A DNA stretch of 64,000 nt from Flagellimonas zhangzhouensis (GTDB taxonomy: Bacteria > Bacteroidota > Bacteroidia > Flavobacteriales > Flavobacteriaceae). Shown here in pieces: positions 24,659 through 34,979 of the stretch. Both the position numbers and the translations under genes were made by a program. The notes beneath the pieces were generated by a model, which saw nothing but the letters and a program-made list of their open reading frames with translations, made no database searches and was not told where the DNA came from. Numbering within the stretch: position 1 is the first letter of the stretch; every line of letters begins with the position of its first letter. Location: contig NZ_FNKI01000001.1 of NCBI RefSeq assembly GCF_900102925.1, forward strand, positions 1,240,001-1,304,000, read 5' to 3'.

Positions 24659-27600
24659 TTAGTTTTTGTTCACACGAAAGGTAATACCGCGGTTGGTAAT
24701 CACTCGTCCAGATTTAACGGTTAAGGTTGCCTCGTCAGATGTTAATGCGGAACAACTGCCCGAACTATTGGAAACCAAGACACGGAAAATATATCCATTT
24801 TTGTTGGTGTCGGGTTGAGAAATGCTCAAGCTTGCCGTTTGGGTTCCTGTGTATTCTCCTCCGTCCACAATTGTGGCAAAGTTGCTTCCACCATCGGTAC
24901 TCACTTCCCATTGGTAGGTGTCCACATTTGACGCGGAAACCGAAAAAGTCCCATTGTTTCCAACAATCACTGTTTGATCCGTCGGTTGGGATGAAATTGT
25001 GAAAGGTGAAACAGTAATGGTTTGTTCTACATCAAAAGTGTTTCCTGAATCGTCTGTAATCCTATAAGTTCTTGTAATAATTTCTGGGTTTGAACCTCCA
25101 TCACTTACATCACTTACAAAAGTTACGGTTGGATCGGCATCACAATTATCAGCTTCATTCGTAATAACGGTTACATCTGCAGCTGGAATATCGTCAGAAC
25201 AATAAACTGTAATAGGTGCAGGGGCACTTGCCGTTGGAGCAATTGTATCAACGGTGATGTTGGTTGTTGCCGCCAAGTTAGGATAAGGTGGATCCCCAGC
25301 CATTCCGCCATATTCTACCAAATACCCTTTGGGTTGGTAATCTCCACTTGCAGCTCCTGTATTGGAAAGATCGTTCCAAGAACCTGGCAAACCAACACCT
25401 GGTGCTGTAATATGAGCATAGTCTTCATCGCCTGATTGGTTGGGTTCTCCTGAATTCCAGAATTCATAGGCGTAAGCTGTACCTCCTGCGTTCCCTCTCC
25501 AGAATAGAGTTCCAGCTTCAGGTCCAGTTACCCAGTACCAATCTCCTTCGGTAGTGGCATCACTTGCTCCAATCCAACCAGCTCCAGGAGCTTGGGAACC
25601 CAATAAATCAGATTCATCTTGAATGGAAATAGTGGCCAAATACCCTTGAAGACCGTAAAATGTTCTTAATTCTGCCGCAGCTTTAGCTGAGGTCCATGTA
25701 ATTCCTAGTGCAGGTACATATTCATAGTAGTGACCAGTAGATTCCAAATAATTGGCTTCGTTCAATACGATTGAGAAAGTTCTTGTGTCTCCTGAAGTTA
25801 CTGTTGCTGTGGTTTGGAATTCAACCGCGGCGATTGCAGTTTCGAATTCAGCCAAGGTAGCGGGGCCAGTTAGTGTTAGTTTCCCTTCTGAAGTATCCCA
25901 ACTTGCCGTGATATTTGGATGGGTTCCTGTTAAACTCAAAAGATCGCCCGATACATCATAATTCGAAGAAATTTGGATATAAACCGCGTCCAAAGTACTG
26001 CTGTCGGCATCGGTTATGGAAACACTTTCGGCAATTGCAATGGTGGAACCAGGGCAAAATACTTGGTCACCTGTGGCGGTAATCGATGGTGGGTCGTTAT
26101 CGTCCACCGTGTCATCCCTAAAGTCAAGGTCGCCACCAGAGTTTACGTCACCGTCAGAATCGGGTAGCATTAAAGAGCCACCGTTTGTGTTCAACGGGTT
26201 GTCTATGGTTCCTCCAGGGTCGGAATATCCTGTGGAGGTATCCGTAGCATTATCCAATCCGTCACTATCACTATCGGATCCTGAAAGCGTAAGTGCTGCT
26301 TCCGTTGTATCAGAAGTGCCATCATCGTCACTATCGGTGTCCATAAAATCTGGAGTTCCATCTCCGTCAGTATCAATAGGGGAAATACCATTACTTTCAT
26401 AGGCATCATCCAAACCGTTATTGTTGGCGTCGACTCCAGAAGGAGCAACATAGCCTAAAGATGTTTGGGCTTCTACATTGTCGGGTATGCCATCGCCATC
26501 ACTATCCAAATCTTGATAATTGGGAATTCCATCACCATCAGTATCTACGGTAGAGCAATCCACGGTGCCCCCATAACTGGCACCATGTACACGTGCCCCA
26601 AGTTGGTAAGCTTCAACCCTAAAGGATTGGAAATTACTGGAAGATACGTTAAAGGTAATTTCTGTTATGGAACCAGAAGGTATTGCGTTAGCACTGGCAA
26701 TCCATCCTCCACCAGAATTTTGTATTTGCATATCTGACGTAGAAACAGCGGGATCCGCACTTAAGAAAACACTCACTGTTGTTCCTATTGGAATTACTTG
26801 GGCAAACTGAAATAAAATAATAGATGACCCTGAATAGGTATAAACAGGGTTAGAGGCATATGTGGTACCTGGGTCTCCCTCCGCATTGGAAGTGTTGCTG
26901 AAATTTTGAACATTGGTCGCGGTTTGTACAAAATTTCCACCTAATCCACCACATTCATCAACATCCAAAATGCCATCATTATCGTCATCTATATCTGTTA
27001 CATCGTCCACGCCATCACCATCAAGGTCAGCACTTGCCACACTACAGTTGGAATATAATTTTGAAAATGGAATATTTTGTTTGCTTATAGATGGTCCTTG
27101 GTAGGAAACGGAAAGGTTTTCTCCTCCCCCGTTCTCAAAGAACAAGACAGTGATGTCATGTAGGCCAGAAGTAAGGGTAATAGAACCTGATCTTTCTTGT
27201 GATCCGTGAGCTCCATCATTATCCACTACTTGAGTCCCATCAATATATAATTTGGAACCATCGTCGGATGTGGTGTAAAAAGTATATGATCCTTGGGTAT
27301 CTATTTGGATGTAGCCAGTATATCGAATACTAAAATTATCCGTGTCTCCTGGGTCTTCCTGATTTTGAAGGGTTCCAACATTAAAGGTTGAAATAGTTCC
27401 AGATCCTAGATATCCAGCAGTAGGAATATTGTCGGTTGTGCTTCCAGAAGGAGAGCTGTCATAAAACTCAAAGTCAACTTCTCCATTACAAAAGTCTGTT
27501 GAGCCCTGTACTAAAATGTTATCTATATAATAATATTCGTTGCTTGCAGTGTTGTAAAACCGAATTCTAATTTCTAAAGTGTTTCCTGTTGAAGGTAGAT

Positions 27601-28069
27601 TAACGGTGTATGAGGAATCCAAAGGGTCTGATGGGTTGGAATCGCCAGATGCATTTTCAAATTCAATCCAGGAACCACCATCTACTCTGTATTCACCTAT
27701 AAAATAATCTGAACCCGCTTCAAACTGGTTGGTCGCAGATTGGGTAGCTACATCAAGGCTGAAATTTACAGTGTGGTAGCCATAAATATTGATTGGGTTG
27801 GTTTGCCAAATACCCTCAGTGCCTAGGTTGTTGGCTTCAATACGATTTCCTTGTACCCAAACATTACCAGTTAAGGTTGTTGTCCAATTGGATGCAGATG
27901 ATCCAGATGCAGTTCCATTTTCCGTATTATTCGCATAACTAGAAAAATCCTCGCTCCAAAGCGTGGTTTGTGAATAGGAAAGTGATGTCCCCAATAGCAA
28001 GATTATCACTATAGGTATCCATCTCTTTAAAAAATCTATGGGTTTTATGTTGGTTGAGGTTGTGCCCAT
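24659..28069 (-). CDS. Large secreted adhesin-like protein: PA14, TSP3, C-type lectin, Ig
   Basis: About 1136 residues from the ATG at 28069; a TTG at 28093 is an alternative. After a signal peptide (ends SYSQ) come a beta-sandwich region, a PA14 domain at about 215-335 ([18 protein letters not shown]), and thrombospondin type-3 calcium repeats ([38 protein letters not shown] and others) at about 340-640. A cadherin-like region follows, then a C-type-lectin domain at about 780-930 ([31 protein letters not shown]), then HYR-like and Ig-like domains. It ends [12 protein letters not shown]14 and lectin domains suggest carbohydrate binding. Confidence 0.88.
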   Translation of the reverse strand: MGTTSTNIKPIDFLKRWIPIVIILLLGTSLSYSQTTLWSEDFSSYANNTENGTASGSSASNWTTTLTGNVWVQGNRIEANNLGTEGIWQTNPINIYGYHTVNFSLDVATQSATNQFEAGSDYFIGEYRVDGGSWIEFENASGDSNPSDPLDSSYTVNLPSTGNTLEIRIRFYNTASNEYYYIDNILVQGSTDFCNGEVDFEFYDSSPSGSTTDNIPTAGYLGSGTISTFNVGTLQNQEDPGDTDNFSIRYTGYIQIDTQGSYTFYTTSDDGSKLYIDGTQVVDNDGAHGSQERSGSITLTSGLHDITVLFFENGGGENLSVSYQGPSISKQNIPFSKLYSNCSVASADLDGDGVDDVTDIDDDNDGILDVDECGGLGGNFVQTATNVQNFSNTSNAEGDPGTTYASNPVYTYSGSSIILFQFAQVIPIGTTVSVFLSADPAVSTSDMQIQNSGGGWIASANAIPSGSITEITFNVSSSNFQSFRVEAYQLGARVHGASYGGTVDCSTVDTDGDGIPNYQDLDSDGDGIPDNVEAQTSLGYVAPSGVDANNNGLDDAYESNGISPIDTDGDGTPDFMDTDSDDDGTSDTTEAALTLSGSDSDSDGLDNATDTSTGYSDPGGTIDNPLNTNGGSLMLPDSDGDVNSGGDLDFRDDTVDDNDPPSITATGDQVFCPGSTIAIAESVSITDADSSTLDAVYIQISSNYDVSGDLLSLTGTHPNITASWDTSEGKLTLTGPATLAEFETAIAAVEFQTTATVTSGDTRTFSIVLNEANYLESTGHYYEYVPALGITWTSAKAAAELRTFYGLQGYLATISIQDESDLLGSQAPGAGWIGASDATTEGDWYWVTGPEAGTLFWRGNAGGTAYAYEFWNSGEPNQSGDEDYAHITAPGVGLPGSWNDLSNTGAASGDYQPKGYLVEYGGMAGDPPYPNLAATTNITVDTIAPTASAPAPITVYCSDDIPAADVTVITNEADNCDADPTVTFVSDVSDGGSNPEIITRTYRITDDSGNTFDVEQTITVSPFTISSQPTDQTVIVGNNGTFSVSASNVDTYQWEVSTDGGSNFATIVDGGEYTGTQTASLSISQPDTNKNGYIFRVLVSNSSGSCSALTSDEATLTVKSGRVITNRGITFRVNKN

Positions 28070-28284
28070 TTGCTCTTGATGATTTGGGCGCAAAAGTTAA
28101 ACAGGACTATTAAGCCTCAAAATATTTGTTGCGAAACTGGACTAAACCACTGCCAATGGTTCACTTTTATGATAAAGTGTGTTCGCATGTAGGAATTTGT
28201 AGTCCTTTTTCAGGGTGAGGGTGGATTCGGAAAAAGTAAATCCTTGATAAATAATAATTAACCATTTTTTAAAAAAGGGATAGG

Positions 28285-28316
28285 TTGTGTAGACTATATA
28301 ATTTGTCGTATATTTG
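28285..28316 (+). promoter_or_regulatory. Promoter of the rimP-nusA-infB operon
   Basis: TTG at 28285-28287 and TATATTTG at 28309-28316 with a 21-nt spacer match the -33/-7 consensus of Bacteroidota. It gives a leader of about 60 nt that contains the hairpin at 28346-28366. The rest of the 28070-28384 interval holds no gene. Confidence 0.65.
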
Positions 28317-28345
28317 CACCACTGAACGGATATAAAAGTATTCAT

Positions 28346-28366
28346 GAGGGGACCTTGAGTCCCCTC
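28346..28366 (+). promoter_or_regulatory. Leader hairpin upstream of rimP
   Basis: GAGGGGAC and GTCCCCTC form an 8-bp perfect stem around CTTGA, followed by TTTTATTA, 18 bp before the rimP start. Form and place suggest an attenuator or RNA leader for the translation operon. Confidence 0.6.
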
Positions 28367-28384
28367 TTTTATTACTGATTTCTT

Positions 28385-28846
28385 ATGTTGAAGGAAAAAG
28401 TGGAATCCTTGTTGAACAAGGCGTTGGAAGAAAATCCTTCCTTGTTTTTGATAGATTTTACCGTAGGAGGTGATAACACAATCAGAGTTATTTTGGATGG
28501 TGACAATGGGGTGAACCTTCAGGATTGCATGAACGTGAGCCGTGCCATTGAGCATAACTTGGATAGGGAAGATGAAGATTTTTCGTTGGAAGTGACCTCT
28601 GCGGGAGCTACTTCTCCATTGGAATTGCCCCGTCAGTACAAAAAGAATATTGGAAGAAAATTAAAGGTGAGAACCAGCTCCGAAGAAGTGGAGGGAAAAC
28701 TGGTGGAAACCTCCGAAGACCATATTACCTTGGAGTGGAAAGCACGTGAGCCAAAACCCGTGGGTAAAGGTAAAGTTACAGTACAGAAAAAACAGCAAAT
28801 TGCCTTTTCTGACATCAAAGAAGCAAAAGTTATTTTAAATTTTTAA
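28385..28846 (+). CDS. rimP: Ribosome maturation factor RimP
   Basis: A 153-residue cytoplasmic protein needed for 30S subunit maturation. The N-terminal alpha/beta domain has the family pattern [34 protein letters not shown], split across about residues 22-60, with [11 protein letters not shown] after it. The C-terminal Sm-like domain ends [10 protein letters not shown]. It is first in the conserved rimP-nusA-infB operon, 12 bp ahead of nusA. Confidence 0.97.
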   Translation: MLKEKVESLLNKALEENPSLFLIDFTVGGDNTIRVILDGDNGVNLQDCMNVSRAIEHNLDREDEDFSLEVTSAGATSPLELPRQYKKNIGRKLKVRTSSEEVEGKLVETSEDHITLEWKAREPKPVGKGKVTVQKKQQIAFSDIKEAKVILNF

Positions 28847-28858
28847 TTGTAGTAGAAA

Positions 28859-30091
28859 ATGGAAAACCTAGCGCTCATCGAATCCTTTTCGGAATTTAAG
28901 GACGATAAGTTTATTGACAGGGTGACCCTTATGGCCATTTTGGAAGAAGTCTTCCGTAGTGCGCTAAAGAAGAAATTTGGTTCTGACGACAATTTTGATA
29001 TTATTATCAACCCCGACAAAGGGGATTTGGAAATATGGAGAAACCGTGTGGTTGTAGAAGATGGTGAGGTAGAGGATCCTAATGAGGAAATTTCATTGAC
29101 CGAAGCACGTAAGATTGAGCCGGATTTTGAAGTGGGTGAAGATGTTTCCGAAGAGGTGAAATTGATTGACCTTGGTAGAAGGGCGATTTTGGCCTTGCGT
29201 CAAAATTTGATCTCTAAAATTCATGAGCACGACAACACTACAATTTACAAGCAATTTAAAGACCTCGAAGGTGAGATTTACACTGCAGAGGTTCATCATA
29301 TTCGTCACAAGGCAGTAATTTTGTTGGATGACGAAGGAAACGAGATTATTCTTCCAAAGGAAAAGCAGATTCCTTCTGACTTCTTCCGCAAAGGAGACAA
29401 CGTTCGTGGAATTATCGAGAGCGTAGAGCTAAAAGGAAACAAGCCAGCCATTATCATGTCCAGAACATCCCCAATTTTCTTGGAACAATTGTTCTTCCAG
29501 GAAATTCCAGAGGTGTTCGATGGTTTGATCACCATTAAAAAGGCAGTGCGTATTCCTGGTGAAAAAGCCAAGGTTGCGGTAGATTCTTACGATGATAGAA
29601 TTGATCCTGTTGGTGCCTGTGTGGGTATGAAAGGATCAAGGATCCACGGAATTGTTAGGGAATTGGGCAATGAGAACATCGATGTGATCAACTGGACCAA
29701 TAACCCACAATTAATGGTGACACGTGCGTTGAGCCCGGCAAGAGTTTCTTCTGTAAAGTTGAACGACGAGAAGAAAACAGCTCAAGTTTACCTTAAGCCA
29801 GAGGAAGTTTCCAAAGCCATTGGTAGAGGTGGGCACAACATTCGATTGGCTGGTCAATTAACTGGTTATGAGATTGATGTATTCCGTGAAGGTGTTGAGG
29901 AAGATGTGGAATTGACCGAGTTTTCAGATGAAATCGAAGGCTGGGTGATTGAGGAATTCAAAAAGATTGGTTTGGATACCGCACGTAGCGTTTTAGAGCA
30001 TGACGTTAACGATTTGGTGAAGCGAACCGATTTGGAAGAGGAAACAATCCTTGATGTGATTCGAATCCTCAAGGAAGAATTTGAAGATTAG
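28859..30091 (+). CDS. nusA: Transcription termination/antitermination factor NusA
   Basis: A 410-residue RNA polymerase-binding factor. The N-terminal domain (1 to about 130) is followed by an S1 domain (about 135-200) and two KH domains (PVGACVGMKGSRIHGIVREL; AIGRGGHNIRLAGQLTG) to about 345. A short acidic tail remains, without the long C-terminal repeats of the E. coli protein. This is the usual short form in Bacteroidota. Operon context is standard. Confidence 0.97.
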   Translation: MENLALIESFSEFKDDKFIDRVTLMAILEEVFRSALKKKFGSDDNFDIIINPDKGDLEIWRNRVVVEDGEVEDPNEEISLTEARKIEPDFEVGEDVSEEVKLIDLGRRAILALRQNLISKIHEHDNTTIYKQFKDLEGEIYTAEVHHIRHKAVILLDDEGNEIILPKEKQIPSDFFRKGDNVRGIIESVELKGNKPAIIMSRTSPIFLEQLFFQEIPEVFDGLITIKKAVRIPGEKAKVAVDSYDDRIDPVGACVGMKGSRIHGIVRELGNENIDVINWTNNPQLMVTRALSPARVSSVKLNDEKKTAQVYLKPEEVSKAIGRGGHNIRLAGQLTGYEIDVFREGVEEDVELTEFSDEIEGWVIEEFKKIGLDTARSVLEHDVNDLVKRTDLEEETILDVIRILKEEFED

Positions 30092-30132
30092 ACTTATATT
30101 AGCAGCGAATTTTTAGGGAAGTAAAACAATTT

Positions 30133-32904
30133 ATGGCAGGAAATCCAACAATACGACTTAATAAAGTTCTTAGGGAATTGAACATTTCATTGGATAGGGC
30201 AGTAGACTATCTCTCCTCAGAGGGGCACGAGATAGAGGCACGTCCTACCACAAAAATAACAGATGAGGTGTATCAAGTGCTGTTGGACGAATTCCAAACG
30301 GATAAGAGCAAAAAAGTAGCCTCCAAGGAAGTTGGTGAGGAAAAGCGTAAGGAGAAGGAAGCTATTCGTATCCAAATGGAACAAGAGTTGGAAGAGAAAA
30401 GAATAGCCAGGGAAAAAAGAGAAGCTGCGCAGCAGGTGATCAAGGCTAAGGCGGAACTTTCTGGACCAAAAACCGTTGGTAAAATCGATTTGGACAAAAA
30501 GCCGGGCGAAACGAAAGCTGAAGAGCCAAAAGCAGAAGAGCCCAAGGTGGCAGAAGCACAATCTCCTGTTCAAAAAGAAGAAGCTCCAAAAACTGAAGCT
30601 CCCAAAAAAGAAGTTGCTGAGCCTGTGGCGAAGAAAGAAGAAGCTTCGCCTGTTGCCAAAAAAGATGAAGCTGCACCTGTAACCAAGGAAGAGGCAACTG
30701 AAAAACAGGAAGAGCCGAAAGGTGAAGAGGAGTCTGGTACCATCAAAACCAAATACCAAAAACTTTCTGGTCCTAAAATCACAGGGGATAAAATTGACCT
30801 TTCCCAGTTCAATAAACCAAAGAAGAAAAAAGAGGATGCAAAGTCCAACGCTTCAGCGGGGAATGCAGACCGAAAGAAAAGAAGAAAGAGAATTGTTAAG
30901 AATGGTCCACAGCCTGGTGGCGGTGGCCCTCGAGGCAATAACAATAGAGGAGGTAATCAACGTGGCAAAGGTCAGCGCACCAATGTTCCAAAAGTTGAGC
31001 CTACCGAAGAAGAAGTACAAAAACAAGTAAGGGAGACCTTGGAGAAACTCCAAGGGAAATCCAGCAAAGGCAAAGGGGCCAAATATAGGAGAGAGAAAAG
31101 AGATCAGCACCGTCAACAAACGGAAAAAGATCTTGAACAACAGGAATTGGAAAGCAAAATCCTTAAGGTTACAGAGTTTGTAACCGTAAACGAGGTTGCA
31201 ACCATGATGAATGTGTCTTCTACCCAGATTATTTCTGCCTGTATGTCGTTGGGAATCATGGTGACCATGAACCAGCGTTTGGATGCGGAAACTCTTTCCA
31301 TCGTAGCTGATGAATTTGGTTATGAAGTGGAGTTTGTAACGGCAGAAATCGAAGAATCCATCGAAGAGGAAACCGATGCACCGGAAGATTTGAAGCCAAG
31401 AGCGCCGATCGTTACGGTTATGGGTCACGTTGACCACGGTAAAACATCTTTGTTGGATTATGTTCGTGAAGAAAACGTAATCGCAGGTGAAAGTGGGGGG
31501 ATTACCCAGCACATTGGAGCTTACGGTGTTTCCTTACCGGATGGACAAAAAATTACTTTCTTGGATACACCAGGTCACGAGGCGTTTACCGCTATGCGTG
31601 CAAGGGGTGCCCAAGTAACGGATATCGCAATTATTGTAATTGCTGCGGATGATGATATTATGCCGCAAACCAAAGAAGCTATCAGTCACGCGCAAGCTGC
31701 GGGTGTGCCAATCATATTTGCCATCAACAAGGTGGATAAGCCTACTGCCAACCCTGACAAGATCAAGGAAGGTTTGGCTCAAATGAACCTTTTGGTTGAA
31801 GATTGGGGTGGTAAAATCCAATCCCATGATATTTCTGCCAAAACAGGTCAAGGAGTTAATGAGTTGTTGGAAAAAGTATTGTTGGAAGCTGAGTTATTGG
31901 AATTGAAAGCCAATCCAGATAAATTGGCCAATGGTACAGTTGTGGAAGCTTTCTTGGATAAAGGTAGAGGATATGTTTCCACTATTTTGGTTCAAGCAGG
32001 TACACTTCGTATTGGAGATTATGTGTTGGCAGGAACATGTAGTGGTAAGGTAAAAGCCATGCAAGATGAGCGTGGAAAAGATATTAAAGAAGCAGGGCCT
32101 TCAACTCCAATCTCTATTTTAGGTTTGGATGGAGCGCCGCAGGCAGGTGATCGATTCCACGTATTGGAAGATGAGCGTGAAGCGAAGCAAATTGCCGCCA
32201 AGCGTTCACAGCTTCAACGTGAGCAATCGGTAAGAACGCAGCGTCATATTACACTTGATGAAATTGGACGTAGAATTGCGTTGGGTGATTTCCAAGAATT
32301 GAACATTATCCTTAAAGGTGATGTGGATGGTTCTGTGGAAGCGTTGACCGATTCATTCCAGAAACTGTCTACCGACGAAATTCAAGTGAACATTATCCAC
32401 AAAGGAGTTGGTGCCATTACCGAATCTGATGTGTTGTTGGCAAGTGCCTCCGATGCGATTATTATCGGATTTAACGTAAGACCAATGGGTAATGCTAGAA
32501 TGATTGCTGATAAGGAAGAAATCGACATTAGAACATATTCCATTATCTACGCTGCGATCAACGACCTTAAAGATGCGATGGAAGGAATGCTTTCACCAGA
32601 AATTAAGGAGGAAGTTACTGGTAATGCCGAAATCAGGGAAACCTTTAAGATTTCTAAAATCGGAACCATTGCAGGTTGTATGGTAACCAGCGGAAAAATC
32701 TTCAGAAACTCCCAAATCCGTTTGATCAGGGATGGTGTTGTGATCTTCACTGGAGAATTGGCTTCCTTGAAGCGTTTCAAAGATGATGTTAAAGAAGTAT
32801 CTAAAGGATACGATTGTGGATTACAGGTGAAAAACTACAACGATGTGCGAGAAGGAGATATCCTTGAAGCCTTCCAAGAAGTTGCAGTGAAGAAGAAATT
32901 GTAA
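30133..32904 (+). CDS. infB: Translation initiation factor IF-2
   Basis: A 923-residue GTPase that places initiator tRNA on the 30S subunit. The N-terminus (about 1-330) holds an IF2_N helix module ([20 protein letters not shown]) and a long Lys/Glu/Ala/Pro-rich linker, then a second basic region with [17 protein letters not shown]. The G domain has [33 protein letters not shown] and SAKTGQG. C-terminal beta domains follow to [12 protein letters not shown]. It ends the operon at a strong terminator. Confidence 0.98.
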   Translation: MAGNPTIRLNKVLRELNISLDRAVDYLSSEGHEIEARPTTKITDEVYQVLLDEFQTDKSKKVASKEVGEEKRKEKEAIRIQMEQELEEKRIAREKREAAQQVIKAKAELSGPKTVGKIDLDKKPGETKAEEPKAEEPKVAEAQSPVQKEEAPKTEAPKKEVAEPVAKKEEASPVAKKDEAAPVTKEEATEKQEEPKGEEESGTIKTKYQKLSGPKITGDKIDLSQFNKPKKKKEDAKSNASAGNADRKKRRKRIVKNGPQPGGGGPRGNNNRGGNQRGKGQRTNVPKVEPTEEEVQKQVRETLEKLQGKSSKGKGAKYRREKRDQHRQQTEKDLEQQELESKILKVTEFVTVNEVATMMNVSSTQIISACMSLGIMVTMNQRLDAETLSIVADEFGYEVEFVTAEIEESIEEETDAPEDLKPRAPIVTVMGHVDHGKTSLLDYVREENVIAGESGGITQHIGAYGVSLPDGQKITFLDTPGHEAFTAMRARGAQVTDIAIIVIAADDDIMPQTKEAISHAQAAGVPIIFAINKVDKPTANPDKIKEGLAQMNLLVEDWGGKIQSHDISAKTGQGVNELLEKVLLEAELLELKANPDKLANGTVVEAFLDKGRGYVSTILVQAGTLRIGDYVLAGTCSGKVKAMQDERGKDIKEAGPSTPISILGLDGAPQAGDRFHVLEDEREAKQIAAKRSQLQREQSVRTQRHITLDEIGRRIALGDFQELNIILKGDVDGSVEALTDSFQKLSTDEIQVNIIHKGVGAITESDVLLASASDAIIIGFNVRPMGNARMIADKEEIDIRTYSIIYAAINDLKDAMEGMLSPEIKEEVTGNAEIRETFKISKIGTIAGCMVTSGKIFRNSQIRLIRDGVVIFTGELASLKRFKDDVKEVSKGYDCGLQVKNYNDVREGDILEAFQEVAVKKKL

Positions 32905-32928
32905 TCACTACAAATAATATAGAAATAA

Positions 32929-32953
32929 AAAATCCCGCTAATTGCGGGATTTT
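32929..32953. terminator. Bidirectional terminator after infB
   Basis: AAATCCCGC and GCGGGATTT pair around TAATT, with A-runs before and T-runs after. It is shared with the convergent SPOR gene. Confidence 0.92.
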
Positions 32954-32954
32954 T

Positions 32955-33344
32955 TTATGACTTTTCTTTCGGTTTCACCTCTTTTTCCTTCGGCTTTAAA
33001 AGCATCGCATTGGGGTACTTTTTGCGGACTTCCAGATATTTTCGTTCCGCTTCCAGTTTGGTTTTAAAACGACCCAATCTAACTCTGTAGGTGGGTGATT
33101 CAAACTCAATTTTAGAATACCAATCTGGAAAATCGATGTCTACCTGATCTTTTAATTCTTGGGCTTTTTCATAGTTGCCAAAACCAACTTGAATTTGGTA
33201 AAAGCCAGTATTTGCATGTGCTGTGGTGTACAAATCAACCAATTGGTCAATTTTCCCATCCTGTTGAATGGTCACTTGGCCTTGCTGTGCGGATATTTGG
33301 AGGGTTAAACCGAATAGTATTGCAGTAAATACGGTGGTTTTCAT
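32955..33344 (-). CDS. SPOR domain-containing exported protein
   Basis: A 129-residue protein with a signal peptide (ends ISAQ) and a SPOR domain at about 43-120 (FYQIQVGFGNYEKAQELKDQ ... YRVRLGRFKTKLEAERKYLEV). SPOR domains bind denuded septal peptidoglycan. The tail is Lys/Glu-rich. It is the only gene between infB and the act operon and is read towards infB. A role in cell division or envelope maintenance is likely but unproven. Confidence 0.9.
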   Translation of the reverse strand: MKTTVFTAILFGLTLQISAQQGQVTIQQDGKIDQLVDLYTTAHANTGFYQIQVGFGNYEKAQELKDQVDIDFPDWYSKIEFESPTYRVRLGRFKTKLEAERKYLEVRKKYPNAMLLKPKEKEVKPKEKS

Positions 33345-33484
33345 TGTGTTCTATTGTTTTAACTTGTTATGCTTGATGCAAATGTAAATTATTAATCACA
33401 AAAAGGATTCCGCTATTTTATTTAGAATCTGTATAAATTGTAATTTATGAATACCTTAAGATTTCAAAAATTGCCCGTATGTCT

Positions 33485-33492
33485 TATTTTTG
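33485..33492 (+). promoter_or_regulatory. Candidate -7 box of the act-cox operon
   Basis: TATTTTTG fits TAnnTTTG and lies about 88 bp before actA. A TTG is present at 33471-33473, but that spacing (11 nt) is too short for a -33 box, so the assignment is weak. The stretch 33345-33579 shows no gene. Confidence 0.3.
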
Positions 33493-33579
33493 TCGCCACT
33501 CTAGGTAGGGTAAAAAGCTATTGTTCTCAATTTCAATAGAAAGAATCGTGCCATAGATTTCGATAGAAATTTCGTAAAT

Positions 33580-34947
33580 ATGAAAAAGGTTTTATACCGC
33601 CATCTATTTTCTAAAGTTTTAGGTTTATCTCTCCTATTATCATCCACTTCTTTTTACGCACAGGAAGCAACAGAAGCTGCTGCAGAGCCAACTACCGAAG
33701 TTGCTGCTGATGCCGCAGGTGGTGATGCTGTAAAAGGGAAGCAACTTTTCAACCAGAACTGTGCTGCATGTCACGCATTGGATCGTAAAATGACAGGTCC
33801 TGCATTGGCTAACGTGGAAACACGTTTGGCAGATGATGAAGGGTTAGATAAAGAATGGATTTATGCTTGGGTTAAAAACAGCCCTGGTGTTATTTCTTCT
33901 GGAGATGCCTATGCCAGTAAAATTTATAGCGAGTACAATCAGGCGGCTATGACGCCTTTCCCAACATTGTCCAATCAAGATATCGACGATATTTTGGCCT
34001 ATACTGCTGCTCCACCTGCTACGCCTGCTGCAACGCCAGCCGCTGCTGGAGGTGCTGCTGCAACAACTGGTGCTAGCTCTGGAATATCAAATGAATTGAT
34101 TCTTGGTGCATTGGCTTTGATTTTTGGTCTTTTGGTGTTGATGTTGTTCTTGGTGAACAAAACACTTAAAAGAATTGCTGAGGCCAATGGAGTTGTGTTG
34201 GAGCAAGAAAGAGAAAAGCGCATGCCAATTTGGAAAGCGTTCATCAAAAACCAATTCTTGGTTTTGGTGACTGTGATTTTCCTATTGCTTTCAGGTGCAT
34301 ACTTCGCTTACGGTTACTTGATGCAAGTGGGTGTTGATCAAGGATACGCTCCTGTTCAGCCAATTCACTTCTCGCACAAAATCCATGCAGGAGACAACAA
34401 AGTTGAATGTAAATACTGTCACTCATCCGCAAGGGTTTCCAAAACTTCTGGAATCCCTTCATTGAATGTGTGTATGAACTGTCATAAGTCAATCTACCAA
34501 TACGCAGGTAACCCAGAAGGTCCATCTGCTGAAGATTTGGCTGCAGGGCATACCAATGACTTCTATACAGGTGAAATCAAGAAATTGTACAAAGCTGTGG
34601 GGTGGGATGAGGAAAACCAAAGTTACACAGGTGAGACGCAACCTGTAGAGTGGGTGAGAATCCACAACCTTCCAGATTTCGCATACTTCAACCACTCTCA
34701 GCACGTATCTGTTGCTGGAGTAGAGTGTCAAACATGCCACGGACCTGTTGAAGAAATGGAAATTGTTGAGCAATTCGCTCCGTTGACCATGGGATGGTGT
34801 ATTAACTGTCACCGTGAGACCAACGTGAAAATGGAAGGAAACGAGTACTATGAAGCAATTCACGAAGAGCTTTCCAAAAAGTATGGTGTAGAGGAATTGA
34901 CCGCTGCCATGATGGGCGGTTTGGAATGTGGTAAGTGTCACTATTAA
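33580..34947 (+). CDS. actA: Alternative complex III subunit ActA, six-heme cytochrome c
   Basis: A 455-residue membrane-bound multiheme cytochrome, the periplasmic electron-transfer subunit of ACIII. After a signal peptide there is a monoheme domain (CAACH at 61-65), an Ala/Pro/Gly-rich linker, and two transmembrane helices (about 170-192 and 227-248). A pentaheme domain follows with CKYCH (277), CMNCH, CQTCH, CINCH and CGKCH near the C-terminus. That is six CxxCH sites. It is the first gene of actABCDEF-coxBA, with gaps of 2 to 45 bp between genes. Confidence 0.95.
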   Translation: MKKVLYRHLFSKVLGLSLLLSSTSFYAQEATEAAAEPTTEVAADAAGGDAVKGKQLFNQNCAACHALDRKMTGPALANVETRLADDEGLDKEWIYAWVKNSPGVISSGDAYASKIYSEYNQAAMTPFPTLSNQDIDDILAYTAAPPATPAATPAAAGGAAATTGASSGISNELILGALALIFGLLVLMLFLVNKTLKRIAEANGVVLEQEREKRMPIWKAFIKNQFLVLVTVIFLLLSGAYFAYGYLMQVGVDQGYAPVQPIHFSHKIHAGDNKVECKYCHSSARVSKTSGIPSLNVCMNCHKSIYQYAGNPEGPSAEDLAAGHTNDFYTGEIKKLYKAVGWDEENQSYTGETQPVEWVRIHNLPDFAYFNHSQHVSVAGVECQTCHGPVEEMEIVEQFAPLTMGWCINCHRETNVKMEGNEYYEAIHEELSKKYGVEELTAAMMGGLECGKCHY

Positions 34948-34979
34948 GAATTAAAAGAAGATAATCTCAGATATATCGT

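Noticed and set aside
26100-26560. Repeated short DNA units resembling a tandem or CRISPR-like array
   Set aside because: These encode the DxDxDG calcium repeats of the adhesin. The period follows protein repeats and there are no unique spacers between identical direct repeats.
30217-31512. Long Phe/Leu/Ser-rich minus-strand frames opposite infB
   Set aside because: They mirror the Lys/Glu-rich linker of IF-2 and have no start context or homology. Codon pattern follows the infB frame.
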